Under the pieces are notes generated by a model. The model was not told where the DNA came from, ran no database searches, and saw only the letters and a list, made by a program, of their open reading frames with translations. Of a stretch of DNA of 64,000 bases, positions 22,159 to 31,016 are shown piece after piece. How positions within the stretch are numbered: the stretch's first letter is position 1; the number at the start of each line of letters is the position of its first letter. A program made the position numbers and the translations under genes. The stretch comes from Nocardia uniformis NBRC 13702 (lineage in GTDB: Bacteria; Actinomycetota; Actinomycetes; Mycobacteriales; Mycobacteriaceae). Location: positions 49,857 through 113,856 of the forward strand of contig NZ_BDCE01000034.1 in NCBI RefSeq assembly GCF_001613345.1, in the 5' to 3' direction.

Positions 22159-23214
22159 TCAGAGCCATCCTCTTCGGGTGGCCTGCACCCCGGCCTGGAA
22201 CCTCGTACTCGCACCGAGCCGTTCGAGCAGGCTCGCGGTCCGACGCACGACCGTGCGGCGCGACAGGCCCAATCGGCGGGCAATGGTGTCATCGGTCGCG
22301 CCCAGGCTCATGAGGGTGAGGATGGCGCGATCGCGCTCGTCGAGGGCCTCGGCGGGGTTCACCGAAATCGGCGTCGCCATGGACCACAGCACGTCGAAGG
22401 ATTTCACCAGCAGATCGAGAATGGGCGAGGCGCCGACGCGCAAACCCATGGGGTCGCCGCGTCTTTCGTCGGTGTGCAGCACCAGGACCGCGCGCCGATT
22501 GTCGGCGATAATGAGCTTCAGCGGCGGGTCCGGCAGCGTACGGGCCTGGGCCCCGGCCGCATTCGTGGCCAGCACGTGCCGCAGCCGCTCCGGATCCTGA
22601 TAGATGGTCTCCTGGTACAGCGTTCGGTAATCGATCCCCGCGGCCAGGCGCGCGGATTTGAGTTCGAACAGCCGCTCCTCGGTCTCCATATCGGAGAGGA
22701 ATGGGCCGCGCTCGACCACCTTCACCTGCGATTGCGCGGTGTGCTGCAGATCCTCGAAATCGGCGAGCAACTGTCGGCGCTCGTACACCGCGACCACCGA
22801 ACCGTCGGAATCGGTGGATCTGCGCACCGAGCGGAAGGTCTCGCCCAGGCGCGCGGCGGCGGCCTGCATGCGCTGGGTGTCGTGGTGGCGGCGGCGGGAT
22901 TCGGCTTCCGACAGGGCTTCGGGCGCATGCGCGTCCCAGCGCACGATGCCGTCCTGATCGGTCAGGTGGACGGCCGCTTGAATATGGAACAGCGCTTCCA
23001 GCGCGGCTTCGGTCACGCGCGGCGGAGCGCCCAGTCGAGCCGCGAGGTCGGTCAGGGTCGATCGGGGGTGCTGTACCAGTGCCGCGTAGGCGCGGCCCGG
23101 CAGCGTGGTCGGGTCGAACAGTTCATCCAAGGTCGTCACCGCACCCACGGGGACGCGTCGGTCCGGAAACCGTCCCGTCACGGGCGCGGAACGATCTACA
23201 GGCCCGGGCCCCAC
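22159..23214 (-). CDS. LuxR-type HTH regulator with TrmB-like N-terminus, cluster-situated
   Basis: The protein is up to 351 residues. The C-terminus (about 295-350) is a LuxR/GerE helix-turn-helix beginning ERDRAILTLMSLGATDDTIARR. The N-terminal third (LTDLAARLGAPPRVTEAALEAL) resembles a TrmB-like winged helix, and the middle segment is probably a ligand-binding module. The longest start is GTG at 23214, overlapping the M23 peptidase stop; later GTG codons near 23150-23181 are equally possible. It lies directly upstream of and co-directional with the two NRPS genes, so control of that cluster is the obvious inference. The effector is unknown. Confidence 0.8.
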   Translation of the reverse strand: MGPGPVDRSAPVTGRFPDRRVPVGAVTTLDELFDPTTLPGRAYAALVQHPRSTLTDLAARLGAPPRVTEAALEALFHIQAAVHLTDQDGIVRWDAHAPEALSEAESRRRHHDTQRMQAAAARLGETFRSVRRSTDSDGSVVAVYERRQLLADFEDLQHTAQSQVKVVERGPFLSDMETEERLFELKSARLAAGIDYRTLYQETIYQDPERLRHVLATNAAGAQARTLPDPPLKLIIADNRRAVLVLHTDERRGDPMGLRVGASPILDLLVKSFDVLWSMATPISVNPAEALDERDRAILTLMSLGATDDTIARRLGLSRRTVVRRTASLLERLGASTRFQAGVQATRRGWL

Positions 23215-24128
23215 TGCTGCTGCATGACGACGCCCTTGCTGGCCATCCAGGGCAGCGGATCCATCTTGTTACCCGCCGCATCCCAGATCTCCAGATGCAG
23301 GTGCGGGCCGGTGGACTGGCCGCGGTTACCGACGGTGGCGATGACGTCGCCCGCGTTCACGCGCTGGCCTTCGTGGACGAGCATGTCGTTGACGTGGCCG
23401 TAGACCGCGGTGGTGCCGTCATCCTGTGCCACGCGGACCCAGAGACCGAAGCCCTGAGCCGGACCGGCCTCGATCACGGTGCCGCTCAGCACGGAGTGAA
23501 TGGGAGCGCCGAGAGTGTCGGCGAAGTCGACGCCGTAGTGCATGGCGCCCCAGCGGCTGCCGAAACCGGAGCTGATCGTGCCGGCGACCGGACGCGCGGC
23601 CGCGGGCGGAGCGAATTGCTGCTGGAGGCTCTTGAGGGTCTGCTCGGCCTGGGCCAGCGGACCGGAGATCTCGGGGGGCAGGTTGGTCAGGCCGAACGGG
23701 GCGGGCTGACCGGCGACCTCGGCGGCTTCCGCGACGGGAGCCGACGCCTCGACCGGGGCGGGAGCGGCGATCGCGGTGGCCTGCTTGACTGCCTCATCGA
23801 CGGCCGTGGCGGCGTCGGCGGTGTGCTTGTCGTTATTGGCGGGCACCGGCGCGGCATTGGCCAGCGTGGGCACCAGCTGTGCGGCACTGCCGATCAGGGC
23901 ACCGGCGGCGACCGCGGCGCTGGCGGCGACCTTCACGCGGTCGGCGGTGCTGGGCTCGGCACGGTGCCGGGAAACCCGAACGCCCCCAGCGTTCTCACCC
24001 AGCAGGTCCATTACGGATACGGAGTTCGAGTTCTCTCGGTGCTGAGGCAAAGCTAGTCCTAGCGCTCGGGGTGGTTCCGGTAACGATTCGGCATCGCTGT
24101 GACGGAAACTGTACTCCGTCGTGACCAT
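23196..24128 (-). CDS. Secreted or membrane-anchored M23-family metallopeptidase (LytM-like)
   Basis: The C-terminal 125 residues form a peptidase M23 domain with Zn ligands in HYGVD and HLHLEIW, a family that cleaves peptidoglycan cross-bridges or acts in cell-wall remodelling. A hydrophobic stretch (VAASAAVAAGALIGSAA) followed by LANAAP acts as signal sequence or anchor, and then comes an Ala/Pro-rich linker with EISGPLAQAEQTLKSLQQQF as a short coiled coil. I chose ATG 24128 because GAGAAGG precedes it at good spacing, giving 310 residues. ATG 24011 would give a more normal signal peptide but has no visible ribosome-binding site. It is divergent from the nitronate monooxygenase gene. Confidence 0.9.
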   Translation of the reverse strand: MVTTEYSFRHSDAESLPEPPRALGLALPQHRENSNSVSVMDLLGENAGGVRVSRHRAEPSTADRVKVAASAAVAAGALIGSAAQLVPTLANAAPVPANNDKHTADAATAVDEAVKQATAIAAPAPVEASAPVAEAAEVAGQPAPFGLTNLPPEISGPLAQAEQTLKSLQQQFAPPAAARPVAGTISSGFGSRWGAMHYGVDFADTLGAPIHSVLSGTVIEAGPAQGFGLWVRVAQDDGTTAVYGHVNDMLVHEGQRVNAGDVIATVGNRGQSTGPHLHLEIWDAAGNKMDPLPWMASKGVVMQQQWGPGL

Positions 24129-24224
24129 TCCGCAACCTTCTCGGGCGGAAATATGGGTAACCGGGAGGGTCGTGGTGGCCGAACCCGACTCGAGATCATC
24201 GTCCGACGGGGGCAAACTAGGGGC

Positions 24225-25268
24225 ATGGTCCTCGATGAGCTTCGTACCCCGATCGTGCTGGCGCCCATGGCGGGCGGACCCTCCACCCCTGACCTCGCGG
24301 CGGCCGTTTCCCAGGCCGGCGGTCTGGGATTTCTCGCGGCCGGATATCTGTCGGCCGCCGATACCGCCGAGCGAATTGCCCGCACGCGCACGCTGACCGA
24401 AGCACCGTTCGGGGTGAATCTGTTCGCTCCGGCCGCACCGACACCCACCGACGACTACGCCGGGTACCTCGCCGAGCTGAGTCGTGACTTTCCGGTCGGG
24501 GAACCACGATTCGATACCGACGATTGGGACGCCAAACTCGACATGCTCGTCGGCGAGCGGGTGCGTGTGGTGTCGTGCACCTTCGGCTGCCCGTCGGTCG
24601 CCGAGATCGCGCGGCTGCACGAGGCCGGGAGTGAGGTCTGGGTGACCGTCACCTCCGTGGCCGAGGCACGCCGCGCGATCGAGGCGGGCGCGGATGTCTT
24701 GATCGCGCAGGGCGCGGAGGCGGGCGGGCATCGCGGATCCTTCATGGATCGTCCCGAGGACGACGTCACCGATCCGCTGAGCCTGTTCGCACTGCTGCAG
24801 TTGCTGGTAGCGAATGTGAATGTTCCGATCGTCGCGGCGGGCGCGATCGCCACCGGCCCGGGGGTGGCCGCCGCGCTGAGCGCCGGGGCCGCGGCCGCAC
24901 AACTCGGCACCGCCTTCCTGCGTTGTCCGGAGGCCGGGACCGCACCGCTGCTGCGCGACGCCATCACGATGGACACCCCGACCATGCTGACCCGCGCCTT
25001 CACCGGGCGGCGGGCCCGCGGCCTGCGCAATCGGTTCCTGCTCGACCATCCGGACGCACCGGCCGCCTACCCCGAAATCCATTACGCCACCGGACCGTTG
25101 CGCGCGGCCGCGCGGGCGGAGGGTAATGCCGACGCGGTGAACCTGTGGGCGGGGCAGACACACACCCTGGCCGCCGAGCTATCGGCCGGTGACCTGGTAC
25201 GACAGCTTTCCGAAGATGCGAAAGCCGCTCTGAAGAAAGCACTTTCGCATCGAATCCAGGGTTGTTGA
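24225..25268 (+). CDS. Nitronate monooxygenase family protein (FMN TIM barrel)
   Basis: The 347-residue protein belongs to the nitronate monooxygenase/2-nitropropane dioxygenase family (PF03060), which oxidises alkyl nitronates such as propionate 3-nitronate using FMN. Family features are the N-terminal TPIVLAPMAGG segment, the AQGAEAGGHRG motif with the catalytic His, and the phosphate-binding GAIATGPGVAAALSAGAAAAQLGTAFL. Length matches the family. The ATG at 24225 begins MVLDELRTPIV, where homology starts; an in-frame upstream extension to 24099 lacks family character. The exact substrate is unknown. Confidence 0.9.
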   Translation: MVLDELRTPIVLAPMAGGPSTPDLAAAVSQAGGLGFLAAGYLSAADTAERIARTRTLTEAPFGVNLFAPAAPTPTDDYAGYLAELSRDFPVGEPRFDTDDWDAKLDMLVGERVRVVSCTFGCPSVAEIARLHEAGSEVWVTVTSVAEARRAIEAGADVLIAQGAEAGGHRGSFMDRPEDDVTDPLSLFALLQLLVANVNVPIVAAGAIATGPGVAAALSAGAAAAQLGTAFLRCPEAGTAPLLRDAITMDTPTMLTRAFTGRRARGLRNRFLLDHPDAPAAYPEIHYATGPLRAAARAEGNADAVNLWAGQTHTLAAELSAGDLVRQLSEDAKAALKKALSHRIQGC

Positions 25269-25326
25269 CAATGTTTTTCGTTTAGACTCGGCTGACATCA
25301 TTCCGCCATCCCATGAGGAGAGCGCC

Positions 25327-25719
25327 ATGTCACTCGACGTACCCACCGCATTGCTCGAACGTGCCGAACGCGGTGAAGTAAGCGACGCCGAGTTCGTTGA
25401 ATGCGTTCGCACTTCCCTGCCCTACGCCTACGAGGTAGTGGAGCGCGTCGCCGCCGATCTGCGCTCCGGCGCAGACGAATACGCCGACAACCTCATCGCA
25501 CCTCCGGATGAGAAGGCACGTGGCCAACTGCTGCGCGCCATGGCTTCCGACGCTATTCGTGGTGGCCTGGAACGGCATTTCGGCATCAAGCTCGCCTTCC
25601 AGAACTGCCACCGGGTAGCGGCGTTCCCGCTCTCCTCGGTCGGCGGCGAAACCTACAGCACCTTCATCTCCACCCGCGCGCAGCTGCTCAACCAGAATCC
25701 AGAGTTGCGTAACTGCTGA
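25327..25719 (+). CDS. SCO5389-family conserved actinobacterial protein
   Basis: This 130-residue protein matches the actinobacterial SCO5389 family, recognisable from the MSLDVPTALLERAERGEV start, the DEKARGQLLRAMASDAIRG core, the FGIKLAFQNCHRVAAFPL segment and the QLLNQNPEL ending. Function is unknown. It is acidic and cytosolic with no signal peptide. The start is well supported by GAGGAGAG seven bases upstream. A TTGACA overlaps the stop codon of the preceding gene at 25265, but no correctly spaced -10 box is clear. A strong hairpin follows the stop. Confidence 0.88.
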   Translation: MSLDVPTALLERAERGEVSDAEFVECVRTSLPYAYEVVERVAADLRSGADEYADNLIAPPDEKARGQLLRAMASDAIRGGLERHFGIKLAFQNCHRVAAFPLSSVGGETYSTFISTRAQLLNQNPELRNC

Positions 25720-25733
25720 TAGCACCTCGAATT

Positions 25734-25762
25734 CGGCGCGACCAGGGATCCCGGTCGCGCCG
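25734..25762 (+). terminator. Terminator hairpin after the SCO5389-family gene
   Basis: CGGCGCGACC pairs perfectly with GGTCGCGCCG around a 9-base loop, 15 bases after the stop codon at 25719. No T-tract follows. Confidence 0.7.
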
Positions 25763-25881
25763 AGTTCGCCGCCCTCCTGGCATCCCTCATCCCCGGACCG
25801 ACGCCCCCGCCCGCGATTCCCGGGCACCCTCACCCCTCGAAAGCCTGCGCGGGAACCGCCGACGGCGGCCCGCCATTAAGC

Positions 25882-25908
25882 GGTGGTGTCCCCCCTTCGG
25901 ACACCACC
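25882..25908 (-). terminator. Terminator hairpin in the convergent gap
   Basis: GGTGGTGTCC and GGACACCACC form a perfect 10-bp stem with a 7-base loop. It lies about 110 bases beyond the stop of the minus-strand XRE regulator and could end transcription from either side. The rest of the gap 25720-26021 holds nothing else I can support. Confidence 0.6.
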
Positions 25909-26021
25909 AGCCCTCAGACCTTCCGATTTCGGGCCTGCTCAGGTCAAGATGATCTAGACACACAATTTGGGTGTCACCCAGACTGTATGTTCCGAAAGCG
26001 CCTGCTACCAGGGCAGACGAG

Positions 26022-26810
26022 TCAGGATCGCGCGCCGCCGGCGCGCGGTGTCAGCAGGTAGATCTCGTAGTCGCACCACGGATGGGTGGACTGCAGCGAC
26101 CGCATGCGCCAGTGCCCCTCCGTACCTTGCGAATCCACCATGATCACGTGATCGTCGTCGAACTCCGTGGGCTGCATCGGGGTGTTCCACATGAATTCGA
26201 ATCGTGGATGCCGCTTACACGCCTCGTAGATCGCGGCGACCTCCTCGGCGCGTACGACACCGGTCGACATTTCCTTGAGTAGGTAGGTGAGCCGGTGGAC
26301 GATGGGCTCCCAGTTGCGCAGGATCTGCTCTGCTCGGGGATCGTTGAACATCTGCACGATCACATTGAGCGGTCGATCACCGGTCGCCAGCGCGGGATCG
26401 AGCCACGGACACGTCTCGACAGCCACCCGGTTCGCCGCCAGGATGTCGTACTGCGGTACCCGGTGCAGGAACGCCGGGTAGGGCAGGGAATCGATGAACT
26501 CGATGTCGTCATCGGTAATGGCCTCCGGCGACCCGACGGCGAGCGGCATGAGTTCGCCCATCACGATCGACATCACCTTGCGCCGCTTCTCATACGACAG
26601 ATCCAGCGCATCACACCAATCGCGAATCCCCCGCACCGTCGGCGTGCGTTCATCGTTCTCATGCTTCTGGTAGGCGGATTTCGACATGAACAAGCGGTCC
26701 GCGATCTGCTGCTGAGTGAGCGTCAGCCGGACGCGCTGATGTCGCATATAGCCGCCGATGGTCGGCTGAACCTGCTCATTGGGCTTGGTATCGGACGGTA
26801 CCGCTCGCAA
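26022..26810 (-). CDS. XRE-family regulator with MmyB-like ligand-binding domain
   Basis: The 262-residue protein has an N-terminal Xre helix-turn-helix (RLTLTQQQIADRLFMSKSAYQ, about 30-50) and a C-terminal region resembling the MmyB-like PAS-related ligand domain (FLHRVPQYDILAANRVAV, then a CDYEIYLLTP tail). I chose TTG 26810 because AGGAGG ends four bases upstream; the frame runs back to 26897 but that extension has no ribosome-binding site. A shrunken paralogue lies immediately upstream at 26904-27080. Regulated targets are unknown. Confidence 0.8.
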   Translation of the reverse strand: MRAVPSDTKPNEQVQPTIGGYMRHQRVRLTLTQQQIADRLFMSKSAYQKHENDERTPTVRGIRDWCDALDLSYEKRRKVMSIVMGELMPLAVGSPEAITDDDIEFIDSLPYPAFLHRVPQYDILAANRVAVETCPWLDPALATGDRPLNVIVQMFNDPRAEQILRNWEPIVHRLTYLLKEMSTGVVRAEEVAAIYEACKRHPRFEFMWNTPMQPTEFDDDHVIMVDSQGTEGHWRMRSLQSTHPWCDYEIYLLTPRAGGARS

Positions 26811-26903
26811 TATTCCTCCTCGGCCACGGGGACTGAGCGAAATCCTCGCACCACCTATCCCAGTGACACACACACGGTGTGTGCCGAACCAACACACCGA
26901 CCG

Positions 26904-27080
26904 TTATGACGGAGCCAGTCCGACCGAACGCGGTGTCAGCATGAAGATCCCGTAGTCGCACTGCGGGTAGGTGGCCTGCAGTGCGCGCATCTCGTATTTC
27001 TGATACGCGGATTTCGACATGAACAGCCGATCGGCGGCCTGCTGCTGCGTCAGTCCCGCATGGAGCCGATGCCGCTGCAT
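26904..27080 (-). pseudogene. Internally deleted XRE/MmyB-like remnant (58 codons)
   Basis: The open frame reads as the start of an Xre regulator (MQRHRLHAGLTQQQAADR, then SKSAYQKYE) joined directly to the extreme C-terminus of the same family (MRALQATYPQCDYGIFMLTP). The neighbour at 26022-26810 has the same two segments separated by about 180 residues (SKSAYQKHE and MRSLQSTHPWCDYEIYLLTP). This is an internal deletion of a tandem paralogue that kept the reading frame. It could still be translated, but the ligand domain is gone. Confidence 0.75.
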
Positions 27081-27104
27081 ATAGATTGCGGCGACGTCGT
27101 GGTG

Positions 27105-27854
27105 CTACTTCGGCGGCGCGGCAGCCATCGGATCCTTGCACGCCGGAAGTTGTGCCGGGCACGGTGCCAGGATGGTGCTGAAGTACTGGAAGGCCGAGAA
27201 CAGGGCCAGCGGTCCGCCTACGGTTACCAGGCCGACCACGGTGCCCACCGCGCCGAGAGTTGCCGCGCCCAGTACACATCCGGCGATGGTCGCGCCGACG
27301 AAGGGCAGCAGCAGGGCGATGACGGGGCTGGAGAGGGTCGCGCCCACCGCACCGCCGACCAGGCAGCCGATACCGCCGCCGAGTACCGCGCCGAAGATAG
27401 CGCTGGCGGCGCTACCGATGGTCATCCGCTGCGCAAGCACACCCAGCGCCGACTGGTCGCGCGGGGTCAGCGATTCGGCCACCGGTCGCAACACCGAATC
27501 CATGGATACGACCTCGCTCATGGCAACATCGGCGAGAGGTATGCCACCGTCTTTCAACGGAGTCAAAACCGCTGTGCCACCACTGATCTCGGCAGCGATC
27601 GGGTAGGCCGTATTGTCCATTCGGTAGGTCAGCGGCAAGGCCGCAACCGGGGTTCCGGCGGCATCGGTGAGCACCAATTGTTCGCCGACCGCGCGCAATT
27701 TTCCGTCGCTGGTGGTCAGCACCGCCGCATCCCCCTGTCGGGAGATCTCGTAGTGCACTTCGGTCTGCCCGGGTGCGGCCTTGGTGGTGCCCGTACCGAC
27801 ACCGAGGGCGACGGTGGCGAGCGCTGCGGTCACAATGAACTTGCGCGTATTCAT
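27105..27854 (-). CDS. Secreted glycine-rich protein of a family seen twice in this window
   Basis: The 249-residue protein has a signal peptide (MNTRKFIVTAALATVALGVG, cleavage likely after TKAAPG), a soluble beta-rich middle, and a C-terminal run of glycine-zipper hydrophobic helices (FGAVLGGGIGCLVGGAVGA, IAGCVLGAATLGAVGTVVGL). The architecture parallels the 189-residue protein at 52234-52803. Function is unknown; glycine-zipper helices suggest membrane insertion or self-association. The ATG at 27854 follows GAGGATCTCT. It is in tandem with, but separated from, the Liv transporter operon upstream. Confidence 0.75.
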   Translation of the reverse strand: MNTRKFIVTAALATVALGVGTGTTKAAPGQTEVHYEISRQGDAAVLTTSDGKLRAVGEQLVLTDAAGTPVAALPLTYRMDNTAYPIAAEISGGTAVLTPLKDGGIPLADVAMSEVVSMDSVLRPVAESLTPRDQSALGVLAQRMTIGSAASAIFGAVLGGGIGCLVGGAVGATLSSPVIALLLPFVGATIAGCVLGAATLGAVGTVVGLVTVGGPLALFSAFQYFSTILAPCPAQLPACKDPMAAAPPK

Positions 27855-27929
27855 AGAGATCCTCATCGATCTGATTTCCGAAAGCTGTCGCGACGGGGCG
27901 TCATTCGCGACAGTGCCTATGGGGGTCTG

Positions 27930-29180
27930 TTATTCGCTGGTATCGACGACCGCGCCGACCGATACCCAGTGGTCGCCCTCGAAGCGCTGGATCTGCACTG
28001 CCTCCATCGGGAAGGCGTCGCCGGGACCGGTTTTCAGGGTGATACCGGGCAGCAACGTGTCGATCTCGATATCGCCGAGATTGCGGGTGGCATCCCGAAG
28101 GCCCTCGCGGGTAGCGCATTTCGTGGAATCGAAGGTTTTGCGAAAGCTGTCGGCGGCGGCCCACCCGATCAGGGTGTAGGTATTGGTCGGATCCGCGCCC
28201 GGCGCGTACTTCGCCAGCTTCTCCTTGTACAACTTGATGGCCGCGTCATCGGCCCAGCGCGGATCGGCCGGATCCTTGGTGAACGCGCCCGACACCACCC
28301 CCTGCACATTCGGCAGGCCGACCGGTTTCAGCACGGCGAGCGAATTGGCCACCATGGATATGATGTGCACCGGATTCCACTCCGGATTGCGAGCATCACC
28401 GGCCAGCGCCTGGGAGGCGAATTTGGGCGTCGAGATATTCAGCAGCACATCGGCTTTCGAGTTCGCCAGATTACGCAGCTGCGGGTCCACCGTGGGATCG
28501 GTGACCTCGTAGCTCTGTTCGGCGACCACTTCGACCCCACTGCCCGCGATGGCGGCGGTGAAGCTGTCTTTCAGATCCTTGCCGAAGTCGTCGTTCTGGA
28601 AGAGCACCGCCACGGTGGCATTCGGCTTGTGCTGCCGCACGTATTCGGCGAAGGCCCGGCCCTCGGACCGGTAGCTGGGCTGCCAGCCTATGGTCCAGGG
28701 ATGTTCGGTGTCGGCGCCCCACTTGGTGGCTCCTCCCGCGACGAATACGTGCGGGACCTTGCGTTGGTTCAGGTAGTCCCAGACGGCCGACGAGGTCGGT
28801 GTGCCGAGGGTCTGAAAAATGGCGAACACCTGGTCCTGTTCCACCAGTCGGCGCGATTCCTCGACGGTCTTGGGCGGCTGGTAGCCGTCATCGCGTACCA
28901 GGTATTCGACTGTGCGCCCGCCGATTCCACCCTGTTCGGCATTGATGTAGTCGAAGTAGGCCCGCGCACCCTTGGGTATCTCCCCGTACGCGGAGGCAGG
29001 ACCGGAGAGCGGATAGACTCCGCCCAGCTTGATACTCGAGTCGGTAATGCCGACCGTCTGCTGCCCCTTGCAGTCGCCGTGGGCGACGGAACCGCCGCCG
29101 TCACCGCGTCCACCACAGGCGGTGGTGGCGAGCAGCACGGCGGCTGTGGCTCCAATGACACGAATAGCACTAGTGCGCAT
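27930..29180 (-). CDS. livK: Branched-chain amino acid-type ABC transporter, substrate-binding lipoprotein
   Basis: The 416-residue protein is a type I periplasmic-binding protein of the LivK/Leu-Ile-Val-binding family (PF13458), with an N-terminal lipoprotein signal ending ATTAC and the family opening IKLGGVYPLSGPASAYGEIPKG. It would capture the ligand outside the membrane for the LivHM permease. The ligand need not be a branched-chain amino acid: related actinobacterial systems take up amides, urea or aromatic acids. ATG 29180 follows AAAAGGGA, and the first codons overlap the end of livM. It is the last gene of the five-gene livG-F-H-M-K operon. Confidence 0.9.
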   Translation of the reverse strand: MRTSAIRVIGATAAVLLATTACGGRGDGGGSVAHGDCKGQQTVGITDSSIKLGGVYPLSGPASAYGEIPKGARAYFDYINAEQGGIGGRTVEYLVRDDGYQPPKTVEESRRLVEQDQVFAIFQTLGTPTSSAVWDYLNQRKVPHVFVAGGATKWGADTEHPWTIGWQPSYRSEGRAFAEYVRQHKPNATVAVLFQNDDFGKDLKDSFTAAIAGSGVEVVAEQSYEVTDPTVDPQLRNLANSKADVLLNISTPKFASQALAGDARNPEWNPVHIISMVANSLAVLKPVGLPNVQGVVSGAFTKDPADPRWADDAAIKLYKEKLAKYAPGADPTNTYTLIGWAAADSFRKTFDSTKCATREGLRDATRNLGDIEIDTLLPGITLKTGPGDAFPMEAVQIQRFEGDHWVSVGAVVDTSE

Positions 29181-30138
29181 GGGTTTTCCCTTTTCGAACA
29201 AGAGTTTCGAGCCGACCCGACACGCGAGCGGCGAGCCCGGCCAATCCGGTCGGGGCGACGTACATGACCGCGATGAGCAGCAATCCGAAGACCATGCCCG
29301 GCGCTGCCTGATTGATGTCCTGGGCGAGGCTGGGCACGTACATGACGAACGCGCCGCCCAGCAGCGGCCCCCACAGCGAGCCCAGTCCCCCGACCACCAG
29401 CCCCGCCAGCAGGGTGATGGACAGTGCGGTGGCGAACGAATCGGGTGACACATAGGCGATGACCCAGGTGTAGACGCATCCGGCCACCCCCGCGAGCATG
29501 GCGCTCCAGGCGAAAGCCAGGGTCTTGTAGTGCGCGGGCCGCACGCCCATCACCTCGGCCGCCGTCTCGTGATCGCGAATGGCGTTGAGCGCCCGGCCGA
29601 CTCGTGAGCGCCGCACTCCTGCGACGAACAGGAAACTCGCCAATACCACGGCGAGGGCCAGGAAATACAGCCACTGATCCTCGGCCAACCCCGTCCATTC
29701 CGGCGGCTGCGGCTTCGACACCGTCAGCCCCATGGACCCGCCGGTCACCGATTCGAAGCGCTTGAGCAGCGGCACCAGGAAGATGGCGATGGCGAGGGTG
29801 ACCAGCGCCAGGTACAGACCTCGCAGCCGCAGGGCCGGGACGCCGAGTGCCAGGCCGAGAACGAAGGTCACCGCGGCCGCCACCGGCAGCGTGGCGAAAT
29901 GCGGTGTGTCCCAGCGATCGAGCATGACAGCGGTCGAGTACGCCCCGATTGCCAGGAACGCACCGTGCCCGAGGGAGATCTGGCCGGTCTGGCCAACCAG
30001 CAGATTCAGTCCCAACAGCGCGATGGCGTACACGATCGCCATGGACAGCTGGAAGGTATGGAACGGTGCCAGCTGGAACGGCGCAAGGCAGGCCAACACG
30101 AGTAATGCGAGCAGTATCAACGCATTTCGGCGATTCAT
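29170..30138 (-). CDS. livM: Branched-chain amino acid-type ABC transporter permease LivM
   Basis: The 322-residue membrane permease has about eight to ten hydrophobic segments. It carries the LivM family stretches LLGLNLLVGQTGQISLGHGAFLAIGAY and the EAA-like loop GRALNAIRDHETAAEVMGV, which contacts the ATPases. ATG 30138 overlaps the livH stop in ATGA, implying translational coupling; the longer frame to 30444 runs through livH coding sequence and is not used. It forms the channel with LivH. Confidence 0.92.
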   Translation of the reverse strand: MNRRNALILLALLVLACLAPFQLAPFHTFQLSMAIVYAIALLGLNLLVGQTGQISLGHGAFLAIGAYSTAVMLDRWDTPHFATLPVAAAVTFVLGLALGVPALRLRGLYLALVTLAIAIFLVPLLKRFESVTGGSMGLTVSKPQPPEWTGLAEDQWLYFLALAVVLASFLFVAGVRRSRVGRALNAIRDHETAAEVMGVRPAHYKTLAFAWSAMLAGVAGCVYTWVIAYVSPDSFATALSITLLAGLVVGGLGSLWGPLLGGAFVMYVPSLAQDINQAAPGMVFGLLLIAVMYVAPTGLAGLAARVSGRLETLVRKGKTHAH

Positions 30139-31016
30139 ACTCGTTCCACCACCGCTCGCCCGAACAGACCCTGCGGACGCAGCAGCAGTACACCGAGAAT
30201 GATCACCAATGGCACGCCGATCTTTAGTTCGGTACCGATAGCGTCGACGTATGCGCCCGTGAGGGTTTCGGCGACGCCGACAATGAGCCCACCGGCCACC
30301 GCGCCGCCCGGACTGTCGAATCCGCCCAGGGTGGCGGCGGCGAAGGCATAGATGAGCACCCCGCCCATCATGTTGGGTTCGAGGAATAGCACAGGCGCGG
30401 ACAGCACCCCGGATACCGCGCCTACCAGTGCCGACAGCCCCCAACCGAGCGCCAGCACCAGACCGACGCGAATACCCGACAGCCGGGCCGAGGCCGGGTT
30501 GCTCGCCACCGCCCGCATGGCCAGTCCGATCTTCGTGTAGCGGAAGAGCAGATAGATCAGCGCCATGACCATCGCGACCACGACGATCACGCCGAGGCTG
30601 CCGTATCCGGCTGTGACGCCACCGGTCCGCAACGCACCGTCCGGGAACGGATTCGGGAAGGCCTTCACCTGATAGGACCAGATCCAGCCGGCGGCCGCGT
30701 TGATGAAGAAGTACAGGCCGACGGTGACGATCACCAGCGTCAGTTCGGGCGCACCTTCAACCGGCCGGATCACCACCCGCTCGATCAGCATGCCGCCGCC
30801 GAAACACACGGCGAGGGTTATGGGAAGCGCCAGCCAGAACGGCATTCCGTTCTCGATCAACTGCCAGGCGAGGAAGGCGGAGAACATGGCCAGCTCGCCC
30901 TGGGCGAAGTTGACGATTCCGGTGAAGCGGTAGATCAGCACCATGGCCAGGGCCAGTCCGGCGTAAATCGCACCGGCGCTGAGCCCCTCGATGATTTGTT
31001 GCAGGAATCCGGTCAC
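30135..31016 (-). CDS. livH: Branched-chain amino acid-type ABC transporter permease LivH
   Basis: The 293-residue membrane permease has the LivH signature GAIYAGLALAMVLIYRFTG then IVNFAQGELAMFSAF, and the EAA-like loop KIGLAMRAVASNPASARLSG. It starts at GTG 31016, overlapping the livF stop in a GTGA junction, and its own stop overlaps the livM start. It pairs with LivM in the inner membrane. Confidence 0.92.
   Translation of the reverse strand: MTGFLQQIIEGLSAGAIYAGLALAMVLIYRFTGIVNFAQGELAMFSAFLAWQLIENGMPFWLALPITLAVCFGGGMLIERVVIRPVEGAPELTLVIVTVGLYFFINAAAGWIWSYQVKAFPNPFPDGALRTGGVTAGYGSLGVIVVVAMVMALIYLLFRYTKIGLAMRAVASNPASARLSGIRVGLVLALGWGLSALVGAVSGVLSAPVLFLEPNMMGGVLIYAFAAATLGGFDSPGGAVAGGLIVGVAETLTGAYVDAIGTELKIGVPLVIILGVLLLRPQGLFGRAVVERV

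Noticed and set aside
25265..25290. TTGACA followed by TAGACT as a promoter for the SCO5389-family gene
   Set aside because: The spacing is only 12 bases, too short for a sigma-70-type promoter.
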